Origin: JABCYV01 sp963729325
Lineage (GTDB): Bacteria; Acidobacteriota; Terriglobia; Terriglobales; Acidobacteriaceae
Assembly: GCA_963729325.1 (NCBI GenBank)
Contig: CAVSNS010000046.1
Coordinates: forward strand, 147,235-211,234
Length of the DNA stretch: 64,000 nucleotides
Direction: 5' to 3'
The notes below the pieces were generated by a model, which was given only the letters and a program-made list of their open reading frames with translations, was not told the origin of the DNA and made no database searches. Positions 26,148 through 34,382 of the stretch are shown one piece after another (positions within the stretch are counted from its first letter, which is position 1; every line of letters starts with the position of its first letter). The translations under genes and the position numbers were made by a program.

Positions 26148-27185
26148 CTATGTCGCAGCTGTCGACTCCTCCGCAATCTGACTTTCTTTAGAAAGCTTGC
26201 GGAAGGAAAGCCGCTCCAGGTGCGCCAGCAAAAGCCCCAACGGCACAACCGACACGAATGTGACCAGCCAAAGCATGATGCCGCAACTCGCAGCCAATTC
26301 CTTGGGGACATCAAACCAGCGCTGGAGCGCGGTGATCGTCGCCAGTTGAGAGCCGCCCCCGATACCGGGCAACTGAATCAAGGAACCGACCATGCTGGAT
26401 CCCATTAATAAGAGTAGTTGAGTCTGCGGAATTCTCAACTTTTCACCGTATGCAATCGTGACTTCCTTGTAGGACAGCGCGATCATGCACCACATGACCA
26501 CCGACACCACAATCAACTGCACGAGACACCACGGGCTATGAATCGTATCGAGTCCGCCATGAAATTCGCGAATCCGGAGCGCAATCCGGTGTCCAAGGTT
26601 AGCGCTCAAGTGTGAGAAGCGCCTCTCTATCCAATCGGCCAGAGCCAGTCCGTTTCGCCTGATGATAATCGCAACCGTGACCAGACCGACCACCAGAACG
26701 GTGAAGGCGAGGCCAACCTCCCGGAAGCCACCGTAGTAAGCAAGCCTCTTAGGCGCCTTGGCGAAAAGTACAGCGAGTACCAATAGAACCGTGAAGGCGC
26801 CGATATCGAAGATGCGCTCCACTGCCCAAACTCCAAGCTGCGAGGAGAAACTCAAGTCTTCGCGCCGAGCGATGAGGTAAGGACGAATCAACTCGCCCGG
26901 ACGTCCCAACAGCGCCAGACCGGTGAACCCGATGACGGTGGGTGCAACCAGTTTGAGCACGGAGGCGCGAGGCCGCACCGGGCGCAGAAAGATTTTCCAC
27001 CGAATGGCTCGGATCGCATACCCGATATAAATATAGGCGATGGCATGAATGAGATGGATCGGGTTAACGTGTTGGCTCCAGAATGTCGGCCAGTCAAAGT
27101 TTCGCCAGGTGCGAAACTGGAAGTATACGAGCACCCCGAACACCAGTAGGAACAGCGCGTAAATGTAAAGTCGTCTCTTTTCCAT
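26148..27185 (-). CDS. Flippase-like (UPF0104/LPG synthase TM region) membrane protein
   Basis: A 345-residue protein with about eight membrane spans. Family landmarks are YIYIGYAIRAIRWKIFLRPV, TGLALLGRPGELIRPYLIAR, WAVERIFDIGAFTVLL and the C-terminal LIQLPGIGGGSQLATITAL. Members (YbhN, AglD, MprF N-terminal region) are linked to lipid-linked sugar or phospholipid translocation. The substrate is not apparent. It lies between nrdR and pspA and is separately transcribed, as the flanking spacers exceed 130 bases. Confidence 0.85.
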   Translation of the reverse strand: MEKRRLYIYALFLLVFGVLVYFQFRTWRNFDWPTFWSQHVNPIHLIHAIAYIYIGYAIRAIRWKIFLRPVRPRASVLKLVAPTVIGFTGLALLGRPGELIRPYLIARREDLSFSSQLGVWAVERIFDIGAFTVLLVLAVLFAKAPKRLAYYGGFREVGLAFTVLVVGLVTVAIIIRRNGLALADWIERRFSHLSANLGHRIALRIREFHGGLDTIHSPWCLVQLIVVSVVMWCMIALSYKEVTIAYGEKLRIPQTQLLLLMGSSMVGSLIQLPGIGGGSQLATITALQRWFDVPKELAASCGIMLWLVTFVSVVPLGLLLAHLERLSFRKLSKESQIAEESTAAT

Positions 27186-27410
27186 TTACTCGAGGAGCCC
27201 CAAACCCCGAAGCAGAATATAGCAATATTCCATAAAGCCCTCTCTCAAAGTAAATCACGCAGAGACAGGGGTCAACGCACATGGTTTGCGGTATTGGTGC
27301 ACTTTGACAGGGAAGCGAGCCAAAAGTCGCGATGATTCGGTGCCGAAGAACGCGACAACGTGACACCTTGCGCGGCTCAACCAAATCCCTCGCTGTGCAA
27401 AAACGCCTGC

Positions 27411-28088
27411 TCAGGATAGACTGGATGGTTTACGCTCCCGCTTTGTCTTTAGCTCCGCCAGCAACTGCTCGATGCGATCTTCTTTCTCGAGCGCAGCCAG
27501 GCGTTCTTCCATGTTGTCCGAGGCGATTTCTGACTTGGCTTGACTAGTGGCCTCCGCATGCGCCACTTTTCGCTTCATGCGATCAAAGGCGGCAGCTTTC
27601 GAGCCGTCGCCCATCGCCATCTTGGCGTCGCTAGCTTTGCCAACGGCCCGGGCCCGGCGATGCTGCGCGATCAGCAAATCCGACTTGGCTTCGGCCTCCG
27701 CCAGCTTCTGTTCCAATTGACGCAAGGCGGTTTTCAGATTCTCCACCTGCGCCTTCTGGTCGGTGACCTGCTGGGCAAAGCCTTCGCTCAAGTCACGATA
27801 GCTTTCCACCCGCTGTAAAGAAGCGCGTGCCAGGTCATCGTGCTTTTTGTCCACCGCCAGTTCGGCTTTACGCATCCATTCTGCGACTTTGTCTTCGTTT
27901 TCTTTCTGCTTCTTCTCCAGCAGGTGTTGGTCGGCGATGGCAATGGCGACCTGCGTCTTCACCTGGAGAAGCTGGTTCTGCATGTCCAGGATTACCTGCT
28001 TGATCATTTTCTCCGGGTGCTCAGCCTTGTCGATCAGGTCGTTGAGGTTGGCCCGGACCAATGTCGAAACTCGCTCCAGTAATGCCAT
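27411..28088 (-). CDS. pspA: PspA/IM30 membrane-stress protein
   Basis: A 225-residue coiled-coil protein of the PspA/IM30/LiaH family, opening MALLERVSTLVRANLNDLID with the N-terminal amphipathic helix that binds stressed membranes. Long heptad helices occupy residues 25-185, and the C-terminal LAALEKEDRIEQLLAELKTK closes the family domain. It forms ESCRT-III-like scaffolds on the cytoplasmic membrane. It is the last gene of the stress island, downstream of the flotillin and YqiJ-like genes. Confidence 0.95.
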   Translation of the reverse strand: MALLERVSTLVRANLNDLIDKAEHPEKMIKQVILDMQNQLLQVKTQVAIAIADQHLLEKKQKENEDKVAEWMRKAELAVDKKHDDLARASLQRVESYRDLSEGFAQQVTDQKAQVENLKTALRQLEQKLAEAEAKSDLLIAQHRRARAVGKASDAKMAMGDGSKAAAFDRMKRKVAHAEATSQAKSEIASDNMEERLAALEKEDRIEQLLAELKTKRERKPSSLS

Positions 28089-28105
28089 GATAGGGCTCCT
28101 TTTTT

Positions 28106-28138
28106 AGCTATCAGCCGTCAGCTCTCAGCTTTCAGCTT
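28106..28138. repeat. Short tandem 'tcagc' repeat tract
   Basis: Units of AGCTATCAGC, CGTCAGCTCT and CAGCTTTCAGC are arrayed between pspA and the small glycine-zipper gene. It is a degenerate tandem repeat of about eight bases and probably a dispersed non-coding element. Confidence 0.4.
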
Positions 28139-28325
28139 CGTGTGTTTTATGAACTGCATCGCACTCGGCGCATCTGGTGCCACGTAAATTGCTTCCGATC
28201 GCAACTCCGATGGCGATTCCCACGGCTAGCCAGACAGCCATGTGGCCCGCAAAGACACCCATTGCAGCGCCGATACCGGCGCCGAAAGCGATGCCAAGAG
28301 CGATCTGCGTCGAAGGTTTCTTCAT
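28125..28325 (-). CDS. Small glycine-zipper membrane protein (66 aa)
   Basis: Two hydrophobic segments rich in Gly/Ala (ALGIAFGAGIGAAMGVFAG, then AVWLAVGIAIGVAIG) end in a Cys pair in TRCAECDAVHKTHEAES. Glycine-zipper segments pack helices in membranes, so it may assist PspA or flotillin. The ATG at 28325 has GAGG nine bases upstream; an in-frame ATG at 28331 is also possible. It begins 30 bases after the repaired end of the flotillin gene, and pspA follows it. Confidence 0.65.
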   Translation of the reverse strand: MKKPSTQIALGIAFGAGIGAAMGVFAGHMAVWLAVGIAIGVAIGSNLRGTRCAECDAVHKTHEAES

Positions 28326-28355
28326 GTTCATTTACCTCGAAGATCTCCGATGCAA

Positions 28356-29805
28356 CTATTTCCCTGCTCCCGTCGCCGGGTGGCAGGACATCTGGCTTGG
28401 GCGTTTTGTCGCCGATCTGACGCACCTTACCAAGCAGTTCGCTGATGTTCATGCCAGACAACGTCTCGAATAGGGCCGGCACCTGCGCCGCCATTTTGGT
28501 GATGTCGCCGGTGATCTTGTTCATCCCCGCAGCATCGCCGTTCCCGGTTGAAACGATGGTGATCTTGTCCACATTGGCCAAGGGACTGGCCAACGCCCTG
28601 ACCAACTCCGGCATATTGGTAAACAGCTTGTCGATTACCGCCGCCTGGTTGTACTCCTGGTAAGCTTCCGCCTTGACGTTCATGGCCTTGGCTTCCGCTT
28701 CACCCTTTTTGAAGATGATCTCGGCCTCAGCCTCTCCTTGGGCGCGAATCGAAGACGCGTGACCCTCAGCTTCGGCGATCAGCCGCTGCTTTTCAGCCGC
28801 CGCCAGTGTCTCAATCCGTTGACGCTCGATCTCGGCTTGCTTCAGAACGGTCGCGATCAGTTCCTTCTCACGACGGTTGATCTCGGCTTCCTGCACCTTG
28901 ACTTGCTGTTCTTTCTCTACTTGCTGCACCTTCACCTGCTCGGCGATGACCTGCTGCTGCATGATGTTGGTTTGAATGTCATAGGCTTTATCCGCCTGCG
29001 CCTGCTGCCGCTTGGTGACTTCGACGTATTGCGCCTTCTTGACTTCCAAATCGCGCTGCGCTTCGGCCTGCTTGGCCAGCGAAAGGGTTTCCGCCAGCAC
29101 TCGTTCCTGATCCGCTTGCGCTCTTGCCACAGCTGATTCCCTTTGCGCTAGCGCCCGCTTGATGGCGGTGTCGCGATCGGCTTCGGCTGTCGCCACGTCG
29201 GCGTCGCGCTTGATGCGCGCCACGTCGGGCTTGCCCATGTTGGTGATGTACTCGTTCTTGTCGCGAACTTCCTTGATGGTGAACGAGATGACCTCGAGAC
29301 CCATCTTGTTCATGTCGTCCGCGCAAGTGGAACGCATGCGGTCGGCTACCATCTCCGGCTGTTTCACGATTTCTTCAACCGTGAGCTGTCCGATGATGCC
29401 GCGCAGATGTCCTTCCATCACCAGCCGGATCAGGCCTTCGCGCTCCTGATCGGTCTTGGTGAGGAATTGTTCCGATGCGGTCAGGATCGATTCCATGTCC
29501 GATTTCACTTTGATCTGCGCCACCGCCTCGACCGTGACCGCCACGCCCTGCTTGGTGTAGAGATCTTGTTGCGGAGCGACATCAAACGACATCAACTCCA
29601 GAGATAGACCGCGGCAAACCTGGACCATGGGGAGAACAATAGTGCCGTGGCCTTTCACCACGCGGGTTCCGCCGACGCCGTACACGATCAACGCCTCGTG
29701 TGGCCCGGCTTTGCGGTACAACCTGGCAAACGCGCTCATCAGCAGCATCGTGGCCAGTACGATGAGTCCTACGATGACCCAAATCTCGATTGCTATCCCG
29801 AACAT
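28356..29805 (-). CDS. Flotillin/YqiK-like SPFH membrane scaffold protein
   Basis: About 482 residues. An N-terminal membrane span (IWVIVGLIVLATMLLMSAF) precedes the SPFH/band 7 domain (about 30-200). A long Ala/Glu-rich coiled coil (210-400) and the flotillin-like C-terminus follow (LLGKVRQIGDKTPKPDVLP). These proteins organise membrane microdomains and fluidity. As read, the frame runs on to 28147 through the next gene. Removing one C from CCC at 28378-28380 gives a natural end, LPPATGAGK, at 28356. It lies between the PH-like and small zipper genes, as YqiK does with YqiJ. Confidence 0.9.
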
Positions 29806-29838
29806 ATCGCCTCCTAATCACAATTCCGTTTGACCGCT

Positions 29839-30333
29839 CTAATGTGAAAACTGCCTTATGAGATCCAAATCCTGAACAATGCGCTCGGGCTCATTGTGGC
29901 CGAGAAAAACCTCTCCGTCCGTGGTGTGGATGCGGACACCTTTGTTGCCCCAGACGTACGCTCGCTTGTCGCCGATGCCTCGGATTCCGTACCCACCAAC
30001 TGGGCTCCAATGGTCAACCGCGTAGTCCTTGATGTGCTCAGTAGGAATGGAGCGCAGACGAAAACCCAGAGTGCGTATCTCCACTCCTGCGTTGGTAAAG
30101 AGATAGTGGAAGCCGCTCCAAGCCAACGCCGCCGCTCCCAGCAAGAGCAGCGCAACCACACCCATTGCGATTCGCGCCGCCGCATTCGGAATCCCGGCAA
30201 GGACCGCTAGCTCGGCAACAACTGGAACGAAAAGTACCGCTGCCCATAACCGGCCAGTGTGTACTTCCTCAGCGAGTATGGGACCGGGTGAGAGTCCGCT
30301 ATCACCTTTCGCGCCTTGCCACTTGCGATTCAT
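29839..30333 (-). CDS. Two-span membrane protein with PH-like domain
   Basis: A 164-residue protein. Two hydrophobic segments (LWAAVLFVPVVAELAVLAG and IAMGVVALLLLGAAALAW) precede a region like the bacterial PH domain (YLFTNAGVEIRTLGFRLRSI, then KRAYVWGNKGVRIHTTDGEV). Bacterial PH domains are found in membrane-associated stress proteins. The ATG at 30333 has a GAGAAGGG RBS; a start at 30444 would overlap the YqiJ-like gene. It is coupled in an operon with the YqiJ-like gene upstream and the flotillin gene downstream. Confidence 0.8.
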   Translation of the reverse strand: MNRKWQGAKGDSGLSPGPILAEEVHTGRLWAAVLFVPVVAELAVLAGIPNAAARIAMGVVALLLLGAAALAWSGFHYLFTNAGVEIRTLGFRLRSIPTEHIKDYAVDHWSPVGGYGIRGIGDKRAYVWGNKGVRIHTTDGEVFLGHNEPERIVQDLDLIRQFSH

Positions 30334-30367
30334 TGCGTGCCCTTCTCTCGTACCACAGGTCTCCTTC

Positions 30368-31039
30368 TTACGAGTTGACGTTGCCACCTTCGGTTGACTC
30401 CGCTTCTTCTCCTGCCATGTCTGTCCACAGGCGCACGTACGCAATTCCTTTTTCGTAGCGGGTCACAACCACTTCGCTGCCCTTCGCGATCGAGTTCCCA
30501 TTTTCAGAACGCGCACCGCAAGTGCGGCGCGTGCCGGCTTGAGAGTAAATAATTTCCCCCGTCCCGCCTTCACGAATCGGCACCGAGGTTCGGCCGAGCA
30601 CTCCGGCCATTTCAAAATCCGAGGGGTCGAGGTTCTCTTCGTCTGACATCAGGACTCGGCTCAAAAAAAAGAAAACAATGGCCGCACCAGCCAACCCGCT
30701 GAGCAGGGCAACACCAAGTCCAATCACAAACCAGATGCTCGAATAGCGGGTGAGCAGATAACCGGTCCCGCCGAACCACGCGAGGAATGCGCTCAAAGTA
30801 ACCAAATTGAATGGCGAGACTTGCGCACCTCGTACTGACGCTTTCCCGCCGCCCACAGACGGAGTCGGCATATGTCCGCCACCAGCTACTGGGCCATGGC
30901 CGACATGAATGCGTGGCTCGCCCAGATGCAGGTGGGGAAGATGAGGCAGATGCCAGTGCAAGCCTCCAGCCAGGAACATCAGCAGACTGAAAGCGAAGCC
31001 TACGGCGAAGCAGATGAGATAGAAGTCCGCCCAGGTCAT
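30368..31039 (-). CDS. YqiJ-like (DUF1449/OB-fold) membrane protein
   Basis: A 223-residue protein. Its first span is FYLICFAVGFAFSLLMFLAG, a His-rich loop (HWHLPHLPHLHLGEPRIHVG) follows, then two spans (LVTLSAFLAWFGGTGYLL, WFVIGLGVALLSGLAGAA), and the C-terminal region resembles an OB-fold (TGEIIYSQAGTRRTCGARSE). YqiJ/NfeD-type proteins usually partner flotillins, matching the flotillin gene two positions downstream. The His-rich loop could bind metal. The start at 31039 overlaps the XRE gene's stop codon at 31036 by four bases, showing coupling. Confidence 0.85.
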   Translation of the reverse strand: MTWADFYLICFAVGFAFSLLMFLAGGLHWHLPHLPHLHLGEPRIHVGHGPVAGGGHMPTPSVGGGKASVRGAQVSPFNLVTLSAFLAWFGGTGYLLTRYSSIWFVIGLGVALLSGLAGAAIVFFFLSRVLMSDEENLDPSDFEMAGVLGRTSVPIREGGTGEIIYSQAGTRRTCGARSENGNSIAKGSEVVVTRYEKGIAYVRLWTDMAGEEAESTEGGNVNS

Positions 31040-31545
31040 GGCCGCCGTCTCCTTTCACCTGCATGCTGCGGCTTTGCAGATTCCGGCTTGAGTGCTTCCA
31101 GTAACCGCTCTGCAAGCCCTGGCGTATCGAGGATCGCGCCCAGCAGCAGGAAACAACGTCGCGTGTCCTGGTGGCGAGCCGCTTTGATCAAGGCCTCACT
31201 GACCTCAGGATCGCTGGCAAATCGCTCCGAGCCCTGCAATAGCCAAACGTCCAGCTTGCCTTCCGTCGTACGCAAATCGGAAACCAACTCGGTGTGATAT
31301 CCCTCCGGATCATTCACCAGGAACCCGGGATGGACCTTAAAGAACTGAGCCAGCAACGTGCGAGTGGATTGCGTCATGTGTGGCCGCGCGCCGCCTTCGA
31401 TCTGCGAGACGTAAGACTGACTGATTGTCTTGCCACGTTCCTTGCCTACGGCACGAACGAGTTCCAGTTGCGTCATGGGACGTCCCATCCCGCGCAGCGA
31501 GCCTTCCACCTCGCGCAAGTAGCGTAATTTCTCTGCCAGAGTCAT
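31036..31545 (-). CDS. XRE-family helix-turn-helix regulator
   Basis: A 169-residue protein. An N-terminal HTH_XRE domain (about 1-75; MTQLELVRAVGKERGKTISQ followed by SYVSQIEGGARPH) is joined to a helical C-terminal part with WLLQGSERFASDPEVSEALI. The extended SQSYVSQIE recognition helix resembles SinR-like repressors. As first gene of the pspA/flotillin operon it is the likely operon regulator. The perfect palindrome at 31556-31571, just upstream of its start, is the best candidate operator. Confidence 0.85.
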   Translation of the reverse strand: MTLAEKLRYLREVEGSLRGMGRPMTQLELVRAVGKERGKTISQSYVSQIEGGARPHMTQSTRTLLAQFFKVHPGFLVNDPEGYHTELVSDLRTTEGKLDVWLLQGSERFASDPEVSEALIKAARHQDTRRCFLLLGAILDTPGLAERLLEALKPESAKPQHAGERRRRP

Positions 31546-31555
31546 ATCCCAATTA

Positions 31556-31571
31556 GCGATATTAATATCGC
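31556..31571. promoter_or_regulatory. Perfect 16-bp palindrome upstream of the stress operon
   Basis: GCGATATTAATATCGC reads the same on both strands. It lies 11 bases upstream of the XRE gene's ATG (31545), in the 166-base gap between that gene and the divergent arsR. Its AT-rich core and position fit a dimeric repressor's operator. The binder is inferred to be the adjacent XRE protein, but ArsR cannot be excluded. Confidence 0.55.
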
Positions 31572-31689
31572 AATCTGTTATTACATGTCAAGCAAGTAAT
31601 CTCTTGTGTTTAGAGTGACTTGGAGGAAAGCGCAGCACCGAGCCGCGAGCCCGTTGCACTTAAAGCAAAGCCACGATTGATATTGTTTT

Positions 31690-31713
31690 ATATTTCCGCT
31701 AATATGGAAATAT
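31690..31713. promoter_or_regulatory. Putative ArsR operator
   Basis: ATATTTCC (31690-31697) and GGAAATAT (31706-31713) are perfect eight-base arms with an eight-base spacer, overlapping the ATG of arsR at 31712. The geometry fits an ArsR/SmtB-family homodimer binding its own promoter and start region. Confidence 0.5.
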
Positions 31714-32068
31714 GTCGATCGCGTCAGCCAAAAGAACCACATACCCGGTCGCAAAATATGCCGACATGTTCTCGGCCATGGGGACCGAAGCCAGACTTCG
31801 CATCATGCAACTGCTGTTGTCAGCACATCCCGACGGTCTCGTGGTGGGCGAGATTCAGGAAGAGTTGGAGATCCCAAATTCGACGCTTTCCCATCACCTT
31901 GACAAGCTAAAGAATGAGGACCTTGTGTATGTCCGCCGGGAGAGCACTTTCCTGCGTTACACAGCCAATACTGAGGCTCTTCAAGAGTTGCTTCAATTCC
32001 TCTACGCCGAGTGCTGCACGCGAAATAAAGCCCTAAAACCTCAAGCCATCATTCAGATTTGCAGGTAG
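31712..32068 (+). CDS. arsR: ArsR-family arsenic-responsive repressor
   Basis: A 118-residue winged-helix repressor. The start is MSIASAKRTTYPVAKYADMF; the recognition region LEIPNSTLSHHLDKLKNEDL matches ArsR. A Cys pair in the C-terminal helix (YAECCTRNKAL) could bind As(III), as in atypical ArsR proteins whose thiols lie outside the alpha3 site. It is the first gene of the ars operon and divergent from the stress operon. Release of DNA on arsenite binding is inferred from the family. Confidence 0.93.
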   Translation: MSIASAKRTTYPVAKYADMFSAMGTEARLRIMQLLLSAHPDGLVVGEIQEELEIPNSTLSHHLDKLKNEDLVYVRRESTFLRYTANTEALQELLQFLYAECCTRNKALKPQAIIQICR

Positions 32069-32078
32069 GGAGACGCAG

Positions 32079-32933
32079 ATGGGTATCAACCGCATAAAAG
32101 AGATCGTCAAAGAAAAATATGGCCATGCCGCGCTCCGCGTGAAAAGTGGCGGCAGTGCCTGTTGCGGCGCTTCACCATCGCCTGGCGGCGGATGTGATCC
32201 GATTACGTCCAATCTCTACGACTCTTCCCAGACTGAACAGGTTCCTGAAGAAGCGATGCTGGCTTCCCTGGGGTGCGGGAATCCGACTGCACTAGCAAAT
32301 CTGAATCCCGGCGAGACAGTCCTCGACTTGGGATCGGGCGGCGGCATCGATGTGCTGCTCTCAGCGCGCCGAGTAGGCCCAACCGGCAAAGCGTACGGTC
32401 TGGACATGACCGACGAGATGCTGGCGCTCGCGAACCAGAACAAGCGCAAAGCGGGTCTGGATAATGTGGAATTCCTCAAGGGCGAGATTGAGAACATCCC
32501 GTTGCCGGATAATTCGGTCGACGTGATCATCTCGAATTGCGTGATCAACCTGTCGGCGGACAAAGACAAAGTATTACGGGAGGCATTCCGGGTACTCAAG
32601 CCAGGCGGGCGATTTGCGGTCTCCGATGTGGTTACGCGGGGTGAAATCAGTTCCGCAATTCGGCAGAGCGTACTCCTCTGGGTCGGCTGCGTTGCCGGAG
32701 CGCTCGAAGATCGCGAATACCGCAGCAAGCTCGCGACGGCCGGCTTCGAGCAGATTCAGATCGAGCCGACCAGAGTTTATCGCGTGGAAGATGCTCGCGA
32801 ATTTCTATCAGGCCACAACATCGACGTGGATTCGCTGGCTGCCAAGGTTGACGGCAAGTTCAGAAGTGCTTTCATCAGAGCCGTAAAGCCTATGGCAGAG
32901 CAGTCCTGTTGTGCTTCGACCTGTTGCACCTGA
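32079..32933 (+). CDS. arsM: Arsenite S-adenosylmethionine methyltransferase
   Basis: A 284-residue methyltransferase. The SAM-binding motif is VLDLGSGGGIDVLLSARRVG with GKAYGLDMTDEMLALANQNK. The conserved Cys residues for As(III) lie near SNCVINL and in WVGCVAGALE, with an early CCGASPSPGGGCD and a Cys-rich C-terminus (CCASTCCT). ArsM methylates arsenite to di- and trimethylated species using SAM. It is cytoplasmic. The gene starts ten bases after arsR and is followed by arsC, so As(III) from reduction can be detoxified. Confidence 0.95.
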   Translation: MGINRIKEIVKEKYGHAALRVKSGGSACCGASPSPGGGCDPITSNLYDSSQTEQVPEEAMLASLGCGNPTALANLNPGETVLDLGSGGGIDVLLSARRVGPTGKAYGLDMTDEMLALANQNKRKAGLDNVEFLKGEIENIPLPDNSVDVIISNCVINLSADKDKVLREAFRVLKPGGRFAVSDVVTRGEISSAIRQSVLLWVGCVAGALEDREYRSKLATAGFEQIQIEPTRVYRVEDAREFLSGHNIDVDSLAAKVDGKFRSAFIRAVKPMAEQSCCASTCCT

Positions 32934-32952
32934 CGAGGAGCGAGGACGAGCG

Positions 32953-33444
32953 ATGAAGTCCCACTACAATGTCCTGTTTTTGTGCACTGGTAACTCGGCC
33001 CGCTCCATTATGGCCGAGGCGATCATGAATTTTAAGGGCCGACCGCAGTTCACCGCATATAGTGCTGGCAGCCACCCCTCAGGAACGGTGCGTCCGGAAG
33101 CATTGGGACAGCTTCAATTGGCGCACATACCGACGACCGGGTTGAGGAGCAAGAGTTGGGAGGAATTCTCGAAACCAGACGCACCAAAACTCGATTTTGT
33201 CTTCACGGTCTGTGACAACGCTGCGAAAGAGGTTTGCCCGGTTTGGCCGGGGCAGCCGATGACGGCACACTGGGGTGTCCCCGACCCGGCGGCGGTTGAA
33301 GGGACACCGGACCAGATAGAAAAGGCGTTTCGGGACGCCTTCTTTATTCTGGATCGGCGAATCAGCCTTTTCCTCTGTTTGCCGCTGGCATCCATAGACA
33401 GCCTCGCGCTCAAGAAAGAACTCGATAGCATCGGGCGCCAATGA
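32953..33444 (+). CDS. arsC: Arsenate reductase, thioredoxin-linked LMW-phosphatase type
   Basis: A 163-residue ArsC. The P-loop is FLCTGNSARSIMAEAI, with the nucleophilic Cys. Two further Cys lie in VFTVCDNAAKEVCP, forming the redox relay used with thioredoxin. It reduces As(V) to As(III) for methylation or export. A frame from 32911 overlaps arsM, so the ATG at 32953 is used. The ATG of the aquaporin gene overlaps its stop codon (ATGA), so the two are translationally coupled. Confidence 0.95.
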   Translation: MKSHYNVLFLCTGNSARSIMAEAIMNFKGRPQFTAYSAGSHPSGTVRPEALGQLQLAHIPTTGLRSKSWEEFSKPDAPKLDFVFTVCDNAAKEVCPVWPGQPMTAHWGVPDPAAVEGTPDQIEKAFRDAFFILDRRISLFLCLPLASIDSLALKKELDSIGRQ

Positions 33445-34172
33445 GATTCAGCCTGCATGCCCGTATCACCGCGGAGTTCGTTGGAACGGCATTCCTGCTG
33501 ATGGCGGTAGTCGGTTCTGGGATCATGGGCGAGCGACTCTCGGGAGGAAATGTTGCAATCGCCTTACTCGCCAACACACTCGCTACCGGCGCGGCGCTGG
33601 TCGCGCTCATCCTAACTTTCGGCTCCGTTTCAGGAGCGCACTTCAATCCCGCCGTCACACTGGCAGACGCATCACAGCGCGGCATTCCCTGGCGTGAAGT
33701 GCCAGGCTACATCATCGCTCAGATTTTGGGTGCATACGTTGGCGTCATCTGCGCCCATCTAATGTTTGCGCTGCCACTTTTGTCCTCATCACGACATGCC
33801 CGCAGTGGCATCTCGCAAGTCTTCAGCGAATTTATCGCGACCTTCGGATTACTGTCGGTGATTTGGGGCTGTTCGCGACTACGCTCGTCCGCGGTGCCCT
33901 TTGCTGTCGGGACGTACATCACAGCCGCGTACTGGTTTACGGCATCGACTTCCTTCGCTAATCCGGCTGTGACTCTGGCAAGAGCGGCGACCGACACATT
34001 CAGCGGCATCCGTCCCGCAGACGTTCCCAGCTTTATCGCGGCCCAGCTTTTCGGTGCGGCAGGGGCAACGGCTCTGTTCCGCTGGCTCGTTCCAGCCCTG
34101 CCTGTCATCGCACCGGACGTTCTCGTCCCGCACGCCACCGACAGTCGGGAAAGACTGTCGGCCCAGAAGTAA
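33441..34172 (+). CDS. aqpS: MIP-family aquaglyceroporin, AqpS-like arsenite channel
   Basis: A 243-residue channel with six spans and both NPA boxes: AHFNPAVTLADAS and SFANPAVTLARAA. In the ars operon it replaces ArsB or Acr3 and lets As(III) leave by facilitated diffusion, as AqpS in Sinorhizobium. It overlaps arsC by four bases. No arsB or acr3 gene is present. A 9-base inverted repeat at the 3' end (34138-34161) may end or stabilise the transcript. Confidence 0.85.
   Translation: MRFSLHARITAEFVGTAFLLMAVVGSGIMGERLSGGNVAIALLANTLATGAALVALILTFGSVSGAHFNPAVTLADASQRGIPWREVPGYIIAQILGAYVGVICAHLMFALPLLSSSRHARSGISQVFSEFIATFGLLSVIWGCSRLRSSAVPFAVGTYITAAYWFTASTSFANPAVTLARAATDTFSGIRPADVPSFIAAQLFGAAGATALFRWLVPALPVIAPDVLVPHATDSRERLSAQK
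34138..34161 (+). terminator. Hairpin at the 3' end of the ars operon
   Basis: CCGACAGTC (34138-34146) and GACTGTCGG (34153-34161) are nine-base perfect arms with a six-base loop. They overlap the last codons of the channel gene. No T tract follows, so it may protect the mRNA end or work with Rho. Confidence 0.45.
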
Positions 34173-34382
34173 ACAGGAGTATTAGAAGAGGTTTATCAGA
34201 AAATACAAGAATTTCTTGACAAGCTTGAATCCCCAGTAGCAGCATTCCTCCCGGCCTTGGCGGATGACCGGCGGCGCTCTGAGCCGAGGGGAGAGGCCAA
34301 AGGCAGCCCTGGGTACGACCTAGCGCTGCTCCCTATCTTCCTATCCGGCGTTGCACGGCTGAGGCTTCCAGGAGGAAACAAG

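Noticed and set aside
28147..28355. C-terminal extension of the flotillin gene through the next gene
   Set aside because: The extension reads a Cys/Arg-rich nonsense tail and crosses another gene; one extra C in a CCC run explains it.
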